Below are positions 36,328-44,093 of a stretch of 64,000 nucleotides of DNA, piece by piece; the first letter of the stretch is position 1, and every line of letters begins with the position of its first letter. A program made the translations under genes and the position numbers. The notes under the pieces were generated by a model. That model was given only the letters and a program-made list of their open reading frames with translations, was not told the DNA's origin and ran no database searches. This DNA comes from CABZJG01 sp902512685 (GTDB lineage: Bacteria > Pseudomonadota > Alphaproteobacteria > Rhodobacterales > Rhodobacteraceae): contig CP179201.1 in the NCBI GenBank assembly GCA_051201605.1, positions 1,054,001 through 1,118,000 of the forward strand, written 5' to 3'.

Positions 36328-37521
36328 TCACCCCTTTACCGCTTTGACGATTTTCTCTGCGCCGTCTTTCAAATTATCGGCCGCGATCACATCAAGCCCA
36401 GAGGTGTTGATGATTTCTTTGCCCTGCTCGACGTTTGTGCCTTCCAGCCGGACCACAAGCGGCACTTTCAGCCCGACCTCTTTTACAGCGGCAACCACGC
36501 CCTCGGCGATTACATCGCAGCGCATGATGCCGCCAAAGATGTTGACCAATATGCCCTTTACGTTGGGATCAGAGGTGATGATTTTGAACGCTTCGGTGAC
36601 TTTTTCCTTAGTCGCACCGCCGCCCACATCCAGAAAGTTGGCCGGTTCGGCGCCATAAAGCTTAATGATGTCCATGGTGGCCATGGCCAATCCCGCGCCG
36701 TTCACCATACAGCCGATTTCGCCATCCAGAGCGATATAGTTCAGATCGTATTTAGACGCCTCAAGCTCTTTGGGGTCTTCTTCTGTGGTGTCACGCAACT
36801 CGCCGATATCCGCATGGCGGTAGACTGCGTTGCTGTCAAAGCCCATTTTAGCGTCTAGGCATTTCAAATCGCCACCATCGGTCACAATCAAAGGATTGAT
36901 TTCGAGCATTTCCATGTCTTTATCGGTGAACATTTTATAAAGCGTGCCCATCAGGCCGACACATTGTTTGACCTGTTTGCCGCTAAGCCCCAACATGAAT
37001 GCGATACGGCGGCCATGATAGGCCTGATAGCCGGTTGCCGGATCGACTGCAAAAGACAGGATTTTTTCCGGTGTTTCGGCCGCCACCTCTTCGATGTCCA
37101 TGCCGCCTTCGGTCGAGCAGACGAAAGATATCCGGCTGGTTTGTCGGTCGACCAGCAATGCCAGATAAAGCTCGCTTTCAATTCCGGCGCCATCCTCGAT
37201 ATAAATGCGGTTGACCTGTTTTCCCGCTGGGCCGGTTTGATGGGTGACCAGTGTCCGTCCAAGCATCTTTTTGGCTTCTTCGGCGGCTTCGGTGGCTGAT
37301 TTTGCCAATCTGACCCCGCCTTTTTCACCCGCATCGGCTTCTTTAAAGCTGCCTTTGCCACGGCCGCCTGCGTGGATTTGCGCTTTGACCACCCAAAGCG
37401 GACCGTCCATTTCGCCTGCGGCGGTTTTGGCATCCTCTGCCTTTAGCACAACGCGGCCGTCAGAAACCGGCGCCCCGTAAGAGCGCAGCAGTGCTTTTGC
37501 CTGATACTCATGGATGTTCAT
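36328..37521 (-). CDS. sucC: Succinyl-CoA synthetase beta subunit
   Basis: ATP-grasp subunit of succinate-CoA ligase, 397 residues, starting MNIHEYQAKALLRSYGAPV. Motifs are the ATP-grasp lysine region VVKAQIHAGGRGKG, LEINPLIVTDGGDL and the C-terminal NIFGGIMRCDVIAEGVV. First gene of sucCD-sucAB-lpd in the minus direction. Its upstream region holds a pair of TGTGATCACA palindromes that recur before sdhC. Confidence 0.98.
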   Translation of the reverse strand: MNIHEYQAKALLRSYGAPVSDGRVVLKAEDAKTAAGEMDGPLWVVKAQIHAGGRGKGSFKEADAGEKGGVRLAKSATEAAEEAKKMLGRTLVTHQTGPAGKQVNRIYIEDGAGIESELYLALLVDRQTSRISFVCSTEGGMDIEEVAAETPEKILSFAVDPATGYQAYHGRRIAFMLGLSGKQVKQCVGLMGTLYKMFTDKDMEMLEINPLIVTDGGDLKCLDAKMGFDSNAVYRHADIGELRDTTEEDPKELEASKYDLNYIALDGEIGCMVNGAGLAMATMDIIKLYGAEPANFLDVGGGATKEKVTEAFKIITSDPNVKGILVNIFGGIMRCDVIAEGVVAAVKEVGLKVPLVVRLEGTNVEQGKEIINTSGLDVIAADNLKDGAEKIVKAVKG

Positions 37522-37623
37522 GAAGTCTGTCCCATTTGATTTCGTTGGACAGTTTTATGCGTGACTAGGATTAAATGATAAGGTGATTCTTTCATTAATT
37601 ATGTATTATGATCAATTTAGTGG

Positions 37624-37661
37624 TTTTTGTGATCACAGGCTTAAAACTGTGATCACAAAAA
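37624..37661. promoter_or_regulatory. Paired TGTGATCACA operator upstream of sucC
   Basis: Two perfect palindromes TGTGATCACA (37628-37637 and 37648-37657), centres 20 bases apart. They lie inside a perfect 15-base inverted repeat (37624-37638 and 37647-37661) with an eight-base loop. The outer arms are T-rich then A-rich, opposite to a terminator. The position, 107-140 bases before the sucC start, fits binding by a regulator on one face of the helix. The same arrangement occurs before sdhC. The cognate factor is unknown. Confidence 0.7.
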
Positions 37662-37811
37662 TATTCCATCAGCAAGCGATGAGAAAATTCCTCAGTGTCT
37701 AGATATATTTACACTTAATCTAGCTTTGCGAGAACGCTGATGGGCAAAACTGGACTGCGTTATAAGCATGGCCAGATTGCCCAATCTTTGTGTCGTTTAG
37801 GCACGTTTGTG

Positions 37812-38774
37812 TCAGGACAAGCTGTTATCAATCCCTTTGCAGGCTTCGACCAATCCTTTGACGGCATCGACAGATTTATCGAACATTGCCTGTTCATCCT
37901 TGGTTAATTTGATATCGACAATTTTTTCAATACCGTCGGCCCCGATGATAGTTGGCACGCCTACATACATGTCTTTGAGGCCAAACTCACCCTTGCAGCG
38001 CGCAGCGCAGGGCAAAAGACGCTTTTGGTCTTTAAGGTATGCCTCGGCCATTTCGATGGCCGATGTTGCCGGGGCGTAGTAAGCCGATCCGGTTTTCAAC
38101 AGACCGACGATTTCGGCACCGCCGTCGCGGGTGCGTTGGATAATTGCATCAAGCTTTTCCTGCGTGGTCCAACCCATGTCCACCAAATCAGGCAGCGGAA
38201 TGCCCGCGACTGTTGAATAGCGCGCCAGCGGCACCATGGTATCGCCATGACCGCCCAAAACAAACGCGGTGACATCCTTCATCGATACTTCGAACTCAAG
38301 GCTGAGGAAATGCCTAAAGCGGGCACTATCCAGCACGCCGGCCATGCCGCACACTTTATGGTGGGGCAGTCCGGAAAATTCGCGCAGCGCCCAAACCATG
38401 GCATCCAGCGGGTTGGTGATGCAAATCACAAACGCATCGGGGGCATGATCACGGATGCCTTCGCCAACGGACTTCATAACTTTGAGGTTGATGCCCAAAA
38501 GATCATCGCGGCTCATCCCTGGTTTGCGGGCGACCCCGGCGGTGACGATGCACACATCTGCACCGGCAATATCAGCATAAGATTGCGTGCCTTTGAGATT
38601 GGCATCAAAGCCTTCCGATGGTCCAGATTCTGCAATATCTAGCGATTTGCCCTCAGGTGTGCCCTCGGCAATATCAAATAGAACCACATCGCCCAGTTCT
38701 TTGATTGCTGCAAGATGGGCAAGGGTGCCGCCGATTTGTCCTGCGCCGATCAGCGCAATTTTTGCTCTGGCCAT
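37812..38774 (-). CDS. mdh: Malate dehydrogenase
   Basis: NAD-dependent malate dehydrogenase of the lactate-dehydrogenase-like type found in alphaproteobacteria, 320 residues. I start it at ATG 38774 (MARAKIALIGAGQIGGTLAH) with GGAGAGA upstream. The frame runs on to 38885 without homology. The NAD motif is GAGQIGG; the substrate arginines lie in VARKPGMSRDDL and the His is in VLGGHGDTMVPL. Upstream of sucC on the same strand, separated by 290 bases containing the operator pair, so likely a separate transcript. Confidence 0.97.
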   Translation of the reverse strand: MARAKIALIGAGQIGGTLAHLAAIKELGDVVLFDIAEGTPEGKSLDIAESGPSEGFDANLKGTQSYADIAGADVCIVTAGVARKPGMSRDDLLGINLKVMKSVGEGIRDHAPDAFVICITNPLDAMVWALREFSGLPHHKVCGMAGVLDSARFRHFLSLEFEVSMKDVTAFVLGGHGDTMVPLARYSTVAGIPLPDLVDMGWTTQEKLDAIIQRTRDGGAEIVGLLKTGSAYYAPATSAIEMAEAYLKDQKRLLPCAARCKGEFGLKDMYVGVPTIIGADGIEKIVDIKLTKDEQAMFDKSVDAVKGLVEACKGIDNSLS

Positions 38775-38949
38775 GAAAATTCTCTCCGATCCGTTATTAA
38801 TATGCCGCATGGCTAGTCTTTTCCGGCGCATTAGGCAAGAGTGCTGCGATGCGGCGAAACCACCGCAGTTGCTGAAGTATTGCAAAAATATTGCGTAAAA
38901 ACTAACACAGCAGATGAAATTTTAGGTCTGGACAGACACATTGCCTGAT

Positions 38950-39690
38950 ATGGTTTTTTTTCTTGTTGCTGCGGGAGCAGTTGTTTTTGCCGGAATTTCC
39001 AAGGGTGGATTCGGCTCTGGTGCAGCCTTTGCCGCGGCTGCGATTCTGGCGACGATTATTGATCCCGGTGAAGCGATAGGGATCATGCTGCCGTTGCTCA
39101 TGTTGATGGATGTCACCAGTTTGCGCCCTTATTGGCGGCAATGGCTGCCGCGCGAATCGCTTTATCTTGTTTTGGGTGGTCTACCTGGTGTGGCGCTGGG
39201 TGCGTGGTTTTATACCTTGGCCGATGCGAACACGCTGCGATTGCTGATTGGGGTGATTAGCGTGCTGTTTGTTCTGTGGCAGATATTAAACAGCCGCGGT
39301 GTGATAAAGGCAGGTTTGAAAAAACTTCCTGCTTGGGCGGGGATCGTATCGGGTATTGCTGCCGGATTTACCAGTTTTGTCAGCCACGCAGGCGGGCCGC
39401 CCGCTGCGGTTTATTTACTATCTCTCAAACCCTCAAAAACCGAATATCAGGCCACGACAGTGATTGTGTTCTGGGCAATAAACATAGCCAAAGCAATTCC
39501 CTATACATTTTTGGGCTTGTTCACCTTGGACAGCTTAAAACTGGATATAATGTTGGCGCCGTTTGCGGTTTTAGGGGTCTGGATTGGCGTCAAAGGCCAT
39601 CAGCTTATCCCTGAGAAATTGTTTTTCGCCCTGACCTATCTGCTTTTAATGGTGACCGGTTTGCGGCTAATCTGGGTGGCTTTGATATAA
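38950..39690 (+). CDS. Sulfite exporter TauE/SafE family permease
   Basis: Membrane permease of about 246 residues with seven to eight hydrophobic segments. The family signatures are in GISKGGFGSGAAFAAAAILA (first repeat) and GFTSFVSHAGGPPAAVYLL (second repeat). Start may be TTG 38941 or ATG 38950. Members export or import sulfite, sulfoacetate or other small anions, but the substrate cannot be read. Divergent from mdh across 175 bases. Confidence 0.88.
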   Translation: MVFFLVAAGAVVFAGISKGGFGSGAAFAAAAILATIIDPGEAIGIMLPLLMLMDVTSLRPYWRQWLPRESLYLVLGGLPGVALGAWFYTLADANTLRLLIGVISVLFVLWQILNSRGVIKAGLKKLPAWAGIVSGIAAGFTSFVSHAGGPPAAVYLLSLKPSKTEYQATTVIVFWAINIAKAIPYTFLGLFTLDSLKLDIMLAPFAVLGVWIGVKGHQLIPEKLFFALTYLLLMVTGLRLIWVALI

Positions 39691-39772
39691 ATTTCTGCAA
39701 TGCGGCAAAAAGGGTTGAAGTTTTCTGTTAGAAATGGCCTAGTTTGGCGCAACTTTATTGCTGAGGAAATTT

Positions 39773-40633
39773 ATGCGCCACATAACACAGCCGCTTCGCT
39801 CGGTTCTTTACATTCCTGCCTCAAAAGAGCGGGTGCTTGAAAGAGCCAAATCATTGCCCGCTGATGCGTTGATCTTTGATCTTGAAGATGCGGTCACGCC
39901 AGATGCCAAAGACGCCGCCCGCGCTTTGCTGGCACGGCAACTGCCTCAGGGCGGATATGGCAAGCGGTTAAAGCTTTTGCGCGTGAATGGGTTGGACACC
40001 CCTTGGGGCGAAAGTGATATTGCCGCGCTTCAGGCTGCTAGGGCCGATGCGATTTTACTGCCAAAAGTGAACAGCGCTGCGGATATAGAGGCCGCCGCCG
40101 CGTTGATCGAGGGTGATATTCCGCTTTGGGCGATGATTGAAACCGCGCGCGGGGTGCTTAATGCCGCCGAGATTGCCGATCATCCGCGGTTGCAGGGCAT
40201 GGTGGCTGGAACAAATGATTTGGCCAAAGAACTGGGCTGCGCAGCGGGTAATGACCGCGCCGCCTTGCAGTTTGGCCTGCAGGCGATGGTCATGGCAGCG
40301 CGCGCAGCGGGATGCGCTGTTATCGACGGCGTTTATAACCGGTTTAAGGATCAAGACGGTCTGAGCGCTGAATGCATGCAGGGTAAAGCGCTTGGATTTG
40401 ATGGCAAAACATTGATCCATCCCGCCCAAATTGAGGTTACAAATCAGGTTTTCGCACCCTCTAATGGCGAACTTGATTTGGCGCGGCGACAAATTGCGGC
40501 TTTTGAAGAAATTCAACGTGTGGGGCAGGGCGTTGCGGTTGTGGATGGAAATATTGTTGAAAATCTGCATGCTGATAGGGCAAAACAGCTATTGTATAAG
40601 GCAAATCTAATTGCCGAGCTAACCATGGGGTGA
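39773..40633 (+). CDS. mcl2: HpcH/HpaI (CitE-like) family enzyme, probable malyl-CoA thioesterase Mcl2
   Basis: A 286-residue CitE-like protein. RSVLYIPASKERVLERA, ALIFDLEDAV with the metal-binding acids, and MIETARGVLNAAEI are diagnostic of the fold. GTNDLAKELG and KTLIHPAQIEVTN complete it. In Rhodobacter sphaeroides the gene in this exact context (before nnrU and mesaconyl-CoA hydratase, near sdh) is mcl2, a (3S)-malyl-CoA thioesterase working in the ethylmalonyl-CoA pathway. Malyl-CoA lyase proper is longer (about 320), which favours Mcl2. ATG 39773 has GAGGAAAT upstream. Confidence 0.82.
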   Translation: MRHITQPLRSVLYIPASKERVLERAKSLPADALIFDLEDAVTPDAKDAARALLARQLPQGGYGKRLKLLRVNGLDTPWGESDIAALQAARADAILLPKVNSAADIEAAAALIEGDIPLWAMIETARGVLNAAEIADHPRLQGMVAGTNDLAKELGCAAGNDRAALQFGLQAMVMAARAAGCAVIDGVYNRFKDQDGLSAECMQGKALGFDGKTLIHPAQIEVTNQVFAPSNGELDLARRQIAAFEEIQRVGQGVAVVDGNIVENLHADRAKQLLYKANLIAELTMG

Positions 40634-40636
40634 AAA

Positions 40637-41188
40637 ATGTTCTTATTAATTTTTGGAATTGCGCTTTGGATTGCGGCGCATGTATTCAAGCGTTTTGCGC
40701 CAGAGCGGCGCGCCGCAATGGGCGAAAAAGGCAAAGGACCGGTGGCAATTGGTATTTTAGCCGGCCTGATCTTGATGATCATCGGGTATCGCAGCGCAGA
40801 TTTTATCGCGATTTGGACCCCGCCAGCCTTTTTAACCCATGTGAACAATTTGTTGATGGTTTTGGCCGTGGTGTTGTTTGCAATGTCGACAACCAAGGGC
40901 CGGATGAGCGGACAAATGCGCCATCCGATGCTGACCTCGGTGAAAACATGGGCAGTGGCGCATTTGCTCGTGAACGGTGATCTGGCCTCAATCATACTGT
41001 TTGGCAGCATGTTTGGCTGGGCCTTATGGTCGGTGATTAAGATCAACCGCGCGGAAGAGTGGACGCCGCCGGATTTCACAGGCGCTGGCCGTGATTGGCA
41101 GTTTTTGTCAACCGCTGTGATTGCCTTTGGGGTGATTGTATTGGCCCATTGGGGGCTAGGGGTCTGGCCGCTTGGTGCGCGTGGATGA
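40637..41188 (+). CDS. NnrU family membrane protein
   Basis: A 183-residue integral membrane protein with about five helices, of the NnrU family first noted near denitrification genes. Typical features are the N-terminal LWIAAHVFKRFAPERRAA and the central RHPMLTSVKTWAVAHLLVNGD, with conserved His and Asp. No denitrification genes lie nearby, so the name should not be read as function. It begins three bases after the mcl2-like gene and overlaps the DUF1737 gene by four. Confidence 0.88.
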   Translation: MFLLIFGIALWIAAHVFKRFAPERRAAMGEKGKGPVAIGILAGLILMIIGYRSADFIAIWTPPAFLTHVNNLLMVLAVVLFAMSTTKGRMSGQMRHPMLTSVKTWAVAHLLVNGDLASIILFGSMFGWALWSVIKINRAEEWTPPDFTGAGRDWQFLSTAVIAFGVIVLAHWGLGVWPLGARG

Positions 41189-41391
41189 GTACGCTTTATC
41201 GTTTGCTGACCGAAGAGGATACATCCGCCTTTTGCCATAAGGTGTCGCTGGCATTATCAAAAGGGTGGTCGCTTTATGGGGCGCCGACCTATGCCTTTGA
41301 TGCAGCAAGCGGAAAAATGAGGTGCGGGCAGGCGGTGGTCAAAGAGGTCTCGGCCGCCTACGATCGTGATATGAAGCTAGGAGAGCAATAA
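41185..41391 (+). CDS. DUF1737 domain small protein
   Basis: A 68-residue protein starting at ATG 41185, which overlaps the nnrU stop as ATGA. The sequence STLYRLLTEEDTSAFCHKVS and GWSLYGAPTYAFDAASG matches the DUF1737 pattern of a short beta-rich unit. Its stop touches the GTG start of mch. No function is established. Coupling to an ethylmalonyl-CoA pathway enzyme gene is a conserved feature of this locus in Rhodobacterales. Confidence 0.82.
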   Translation: MSTLYRLLTEEDTSAFCHKVSLALSKGWSLYGAPTYAFDAASGKMRCGQAVVKEVSAAYDRDMKLGEQ

Positions 41392-42426
41392 GTGGCCAAA
41401 ACCAACCCGGGGCGATTTTTCGAAGACTACCAGCTTGGTGAGGTGATCCAGCACGCGGTGCCGCGCACTGTAGGCGCCGGAGAGCGGGCGCTTTACCATG
41501 CGCTTTATCCGGCGCGCCATGCGCTTTATTCGTCAGATGAATTTGCCCGAAGCTGCGGTTTGCCTGAATCACCGCTGGATGATCTGGCTGCGTTTCATGT
41601 GGTGTTTGGCAAAACCGTTCCGGATATTTCGCTCAATGCGGTGGCCAATTTGGGGTACGCCGAAGGCCGCTGGTTGCGGCCTGTTTATGCCGGTGATACG
41701 CTGCGCTCGTCGTCAGAGGTGATCGGGTTTAAGCAAAACTCAAATGGCAAAACCGGGGTGGTGTATGTGCGTACGCAGGGGCAAAACCAGCGCGGCGAGC
41801 CGGTGCTTGAGTTTGTGCGCTGGGTGATGGTGCGCAAAGGCGATCCCGACGCGCCGGCGGATGCGCCGGTGGTGCCCGATCTGGCCACAGCAGTGCCTGC
41901 GGCCGATCTGGTGGTGCCTGAGGGATTGGATTTTTCTGCTTATGATTTCGTGCAGGCCGGCGAAGCCCATCGCTGGAGCGATTACCAGATTGGCGAGAAA
42001 ATCGACCATGTGGATGGGGTCACTGTTGAAGAGGCCGAACATATGATGGCCACCCGGCTGTGGCAGAACACATCAAAGGTGCATTTTGACAGCACGCTGC
42101 GCGCTGATGGCCAGCGGCTTATTTACGGCGGCCACGTGATTTCAATGGCTCGGGCGCTGTCGTTCAACGGATTGGCCAATGTGCAAATGATTGTTGCGCT
42201 CAACGCAGGCACCCATGCCAATCCATGCTACAGCGGAACAACGATCAAGGCCTGGTCTGAAGTGCTGGACCGGGCAGAAACCAATGCGCCCGGCGTGGCG
42301 GCGCTGCGATTGCGTTTGGTAGCAGTTCAAGGGAGCTCTGCAGAATTTGTTTACAAAACTGCAGAAGGAAAATATCATCCCGACGTTCTTTTAGATCTTG
42401 ATTACTGGGCGCTTGTGCCCGGCTAA
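41392..42426 (+). CDS. mch: Mesaconyl-CoA hydratase (MaoC-like)
   Basis: Double-hotdog enoyl-hydratase of 344 residues that interconverts mesaconyl-C1-CoA and beta-methylmalyl-CoA in the ethylmalonyl-CoA pathway. GRFFEDYQLGEVIQHAVPRTV and SPLDDLAAFHVVFGKTVPD match the family, and a second hotdog half starts near RWSDYQIGEKIDHVDG. Length equals the characterised Rhodobacter enzyme. The GTG start follows GGAGAG and the preceding stop directly. Together with ecm and ccr further along, this supplies four steps of acetyl-CoA assimilation. Confidence 0.93.
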   Translation: MAKTNPGRFFEDYQLGEVIQHAVPRTVGAGERALYHALYPARHALYSSDEFARSCGLPESPLDDLAAFHVVFGKTVPDISLNAVANLGYAEGRWLRPVYAGDTLRSSSEVIGFKQNSNGKTGVVYVRTQGQNQRGEPVLEFVRWVMVRKGDPDAPADAPVVPDLATAVPAADLVVPEGLDFSAYDFVQAGEAHRWSDYQIGEKIDHVDGVTVEEAEHMMATRLWQNTSKVHFDSTLRADGQRLIYGGHVISMARALSFNGLANVQMIVALNAGTHANPCYSGTTIKAWSEVLDRAETNAPGVAALRLRLVAVQGSSAEFVYKTAEGKYHPDVLLDLDYWALVPG

Positions 42427-42439
42427 AGGGTTTTATGTG

Positions 42440-43150
42440 ATGCGTTTGAAAGCTATGGTTTTGGCGCTTATCTTGGGCAGTGGCCCGCTCTGCGCAAAAG
42501 AGCCGTCCGATGCGTTCGTGGCGTCAAATGTTGTGTCTATTTTATACCACGAAATTGGTCACGCGGTGATTGATTTGATGCGCTTGCCGATTTTCGGGCA
42601 GGAAGAGGATGCAGCAGATGTGGTGTCTGCGATATTGATTGACGAAATTTACGAAGAACAAACGGCGCAAAATACTGTGATGGATGCCGCCTTTGGGTTT
42701 TATGCCGAAGCTCAAAATACGGATGAGCCAGCCTATTGGGACGTGCACGGACCGGATGAACAGCGCTACTATAATCTGGTTTGCTTGTTTTATGGCGGCA
42801 ATCCAGCCGAGCGCGGGGATTTGGCCACCAAATTAGGCCTGCCTGAAGATCGCGCTGAGACCTGCCAAGAAGAGTATGAGCTGGCCTTTGACAGTTGGGG
42901 GCCGGTGCTTGATGATTTGGCAGGTCTTTCGCATGAGATGGAGCTGACAAACTTTACCGACGGGCTGATGGCGGATGTGTTGATTGATGAAATAATCTAT
43001 TTTAATACACTGTTTCGATTTCCGGCACCAGTTTCCGTTGAACTGGTAAGCTGCGGAGAAGCCAATGCATTTTACGATCCTAACACCGCGCGCATTACCA
43101 TCTGCTCTGAATTTGATGTCTATCTGCGTCAGCAGTATGAAAATTTGTGA
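42440..43150 (+). CDS. DUF4344 domain putative metallopeptidase, secreted
   Basis: A 236-residue exported protein. A signal peptide (LKAMVLALILGSGPLCA) precedes a zincin-like motif YHEIGHAVIDLMRLPIFGQE with a downstream EDAAD acidic pair. A second conserved acidic stretch (DEIIYFNTLFRFPAP) and two C-terminal cysteines follow. DUF4344 is classed as a probable metallopeptidase; activity is inferred only. ATG 42440 is chosen because it gives the signal peptide. The stop codon lies inside the first TGTGATCACG operator before sdhC. Confidence 0.82.
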   Translation: MRLKAMVLALILGSGPLCAKEPSDAFVASNVVSILYHEIGHAVIDLMRLPIFGQEEDAADVVSAILIDEIYEEQTAQNTVMDAAFGFYAEAQNTDEPAYWDVHGPDEQRYYNLVCLFYGGNPAERGDLATKLGLPEDRAETCQEEYELAFDSWGPVLDDLAGLSHEMELTNFTDGLMADVLIDEIIYFNTLFRFPAPVSVELVSCGEANAFYDPNTARITICSEFDVYLRQQYENL

Positions 43151-43176
43151 TCACGAAATAAAAACCTGTGATCACA
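43146..43176. promoter_or_regulatory. Paired TGTGATCAC(A/G) operator upstream of sdhC
   Basis: TGTGATCACG (43146-43155) and TGTGATCACA (43167-43176), centres 21 bases apart, match the paired palindromes before sucC. They end 34 bases upstream of a TTGACA -35 candidate, a position typical of activator binding. The first copy contains the stop codon of the upstream DUF4344 gene. Confidence 0.7.
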
Positions 43177-43210
43177 AAATGTTTTTTTGTGGGAATTAGC
43201 CCTAGATTAG

Positions 43211-43240
43211 TTGACACTTGGGTGGTTTCACCGCTTAACA
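43211..43240 (+). promoter_or_regulatory. Candidate sigma70 promoter of sdhCDAB
   Basis: TTGACA (43211-43216) and TTAACA (43235-43240) with an 18-base spacer, about 75 bases before the sdhC start. The -35 is perfect and the -10 weak, consistent with a promoter that needs activation from the upstream paired palindromes. Confidence 0.55.
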
Positions 43241-43315
43241 AGTGTAACCTTTTGACTAGCCGACCAAAGATCAAGACTTTGGTGTTTCGCCAAACCGTAT
43301 GGAAAGGGTTCGTTC

Positions 43316-43699
43316 ATGGCTGATGTGAATCGGGGAAATCGCCCCCTCTCGCCTCATTTATCGATTTATCGTCCGCAGTTAACCTCAATAACGTCGATCC
43401 TGACACGGGTGACAGGCAATGCTTTGCTCGTTGGCGCACTTTTGGTGGTTTGGTGGCTATTGGCTGCGGCTACCTCGGCCGAGTATTTCGCTCTGGCAAA
43501 TTGGGTTATGACAAGTTTGCTGGGCAAGTTGATCATGCTCGGGTCGATCTGGGCGCTTTGGTATCATACTTTGGCCGGTGTGCGGCATCTTATATGGGAC
43601 AATGCCATGGGGCTGGATTTGCCCGCTGCATACCGATTGGGCTGGGCCGTGGTGATTGGATCTTTTGTGCTCACAGCACTAACAGTTATCGTGCTTTAG
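43316..43699 (+). CDS. sdhC: Succinate dehydrogenase cytochrome b556 subunit
   Basis: Membrane anchor and haem-binding subunit of complex II, 127 residues with three helices. The family motif RPLSPHLSIYRPQLTSITSI at the N-terminus carries the quinone-site Ser/Arg region, and WYHTLAGVRHLIWD carries the haem-ligand His. First gene of sdhCDA-X-sdhB, followed ten bases later by sdhD. Confidence 0.97.
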   Translation: MADVNRGNRPLSPHLSIYRPQLTSITSILTRVTGNALLVGALLVVWWLLAAATSAEYFALANWVMTSLLGKLIMLGSIWALWYHTLAGVRHLIWDNAMGLDLPAAYRLGWAVVIGSFVLTALTVIVL

Positions 43700-43709
43700 G
43701 GGACTGGAC

Positions 43710-44081
43710 ATGCGTTATTTAACAGATCGTAAGCGGGCCGAGGGCATGGGAAGTGCCAAGACCGGAACCGGGCATTTCTGGGCAATGAAACTTAGCTCGG
43801 TTGCCTTGCTTATCTTGGTGCCGCTTTTTGTCTTTACCTTTGGATCCGTGGTCGGTGAAGATCACGCCACAGTGACCGCCTATTTTGCGCATCCGGTGCC
43901 GGCCATAATTGCTGCGCTTACAATTATTGTTGGCTTTGAGCATTTCAAATCCGGCGCGCAGGTCATGATCGAAGATTATGTGCATGGCACTGCACAAAAA
44001 TTATCTATCATTGGCGTCACCTGCCTGTCCTATGCGGCCATGGCAACCGGATTGTTCGCAATCGCGAAAATGGCGCTTTAA
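43710..44081 (+). CDS. sdhD: Succinate dehydrogenase membrane anchor subunit
   Basis: Second membrane anchor of complex II, 123 residues and three helices. The GTGHFWAMKLSSVALLILVP segment and the haem-side His in FEHFKSGAQVMIEDYVHG fit the SdhD family of alphaproteobacteria. Lies 12 bases before sdhA. Confidence 0.95.
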   Translation: MRYLTDRKRAEGMGSAKTGTGHFWAMKLSSVALLILVPLFVFTFGSVVGEDHATVTAYFAHPVPAIIAALTIIVGFEHFKSGAQVMIEDYVHGTAQKLSIIGVTCLSYAAMATGLFAIAKMAL

Positions 44082-44093
44082 GGGGCAGTTAAA

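Noticed and set aside
37624..37661. Inverted repeat between mdh and sucC as a terminator
   Set aside because: The outer arms are T-rich then A-rich on both strands, the reverse of a terminator; the stem is AT-rich and matches operators before sdhC.
40637..41188. nnrU as a marker of denitrification
   Set aside because: No nitrate, nitrite or nitric oxide reductase genes are present; the gene is fixed at this ethylmalonyl-CoA locus in relatives.
37628..43176. TGTGATCACA sites as canonical CRP or FNR boxes
   Set aside because: CRP and FNR half-sites need a spacer between them; here the halves abut.
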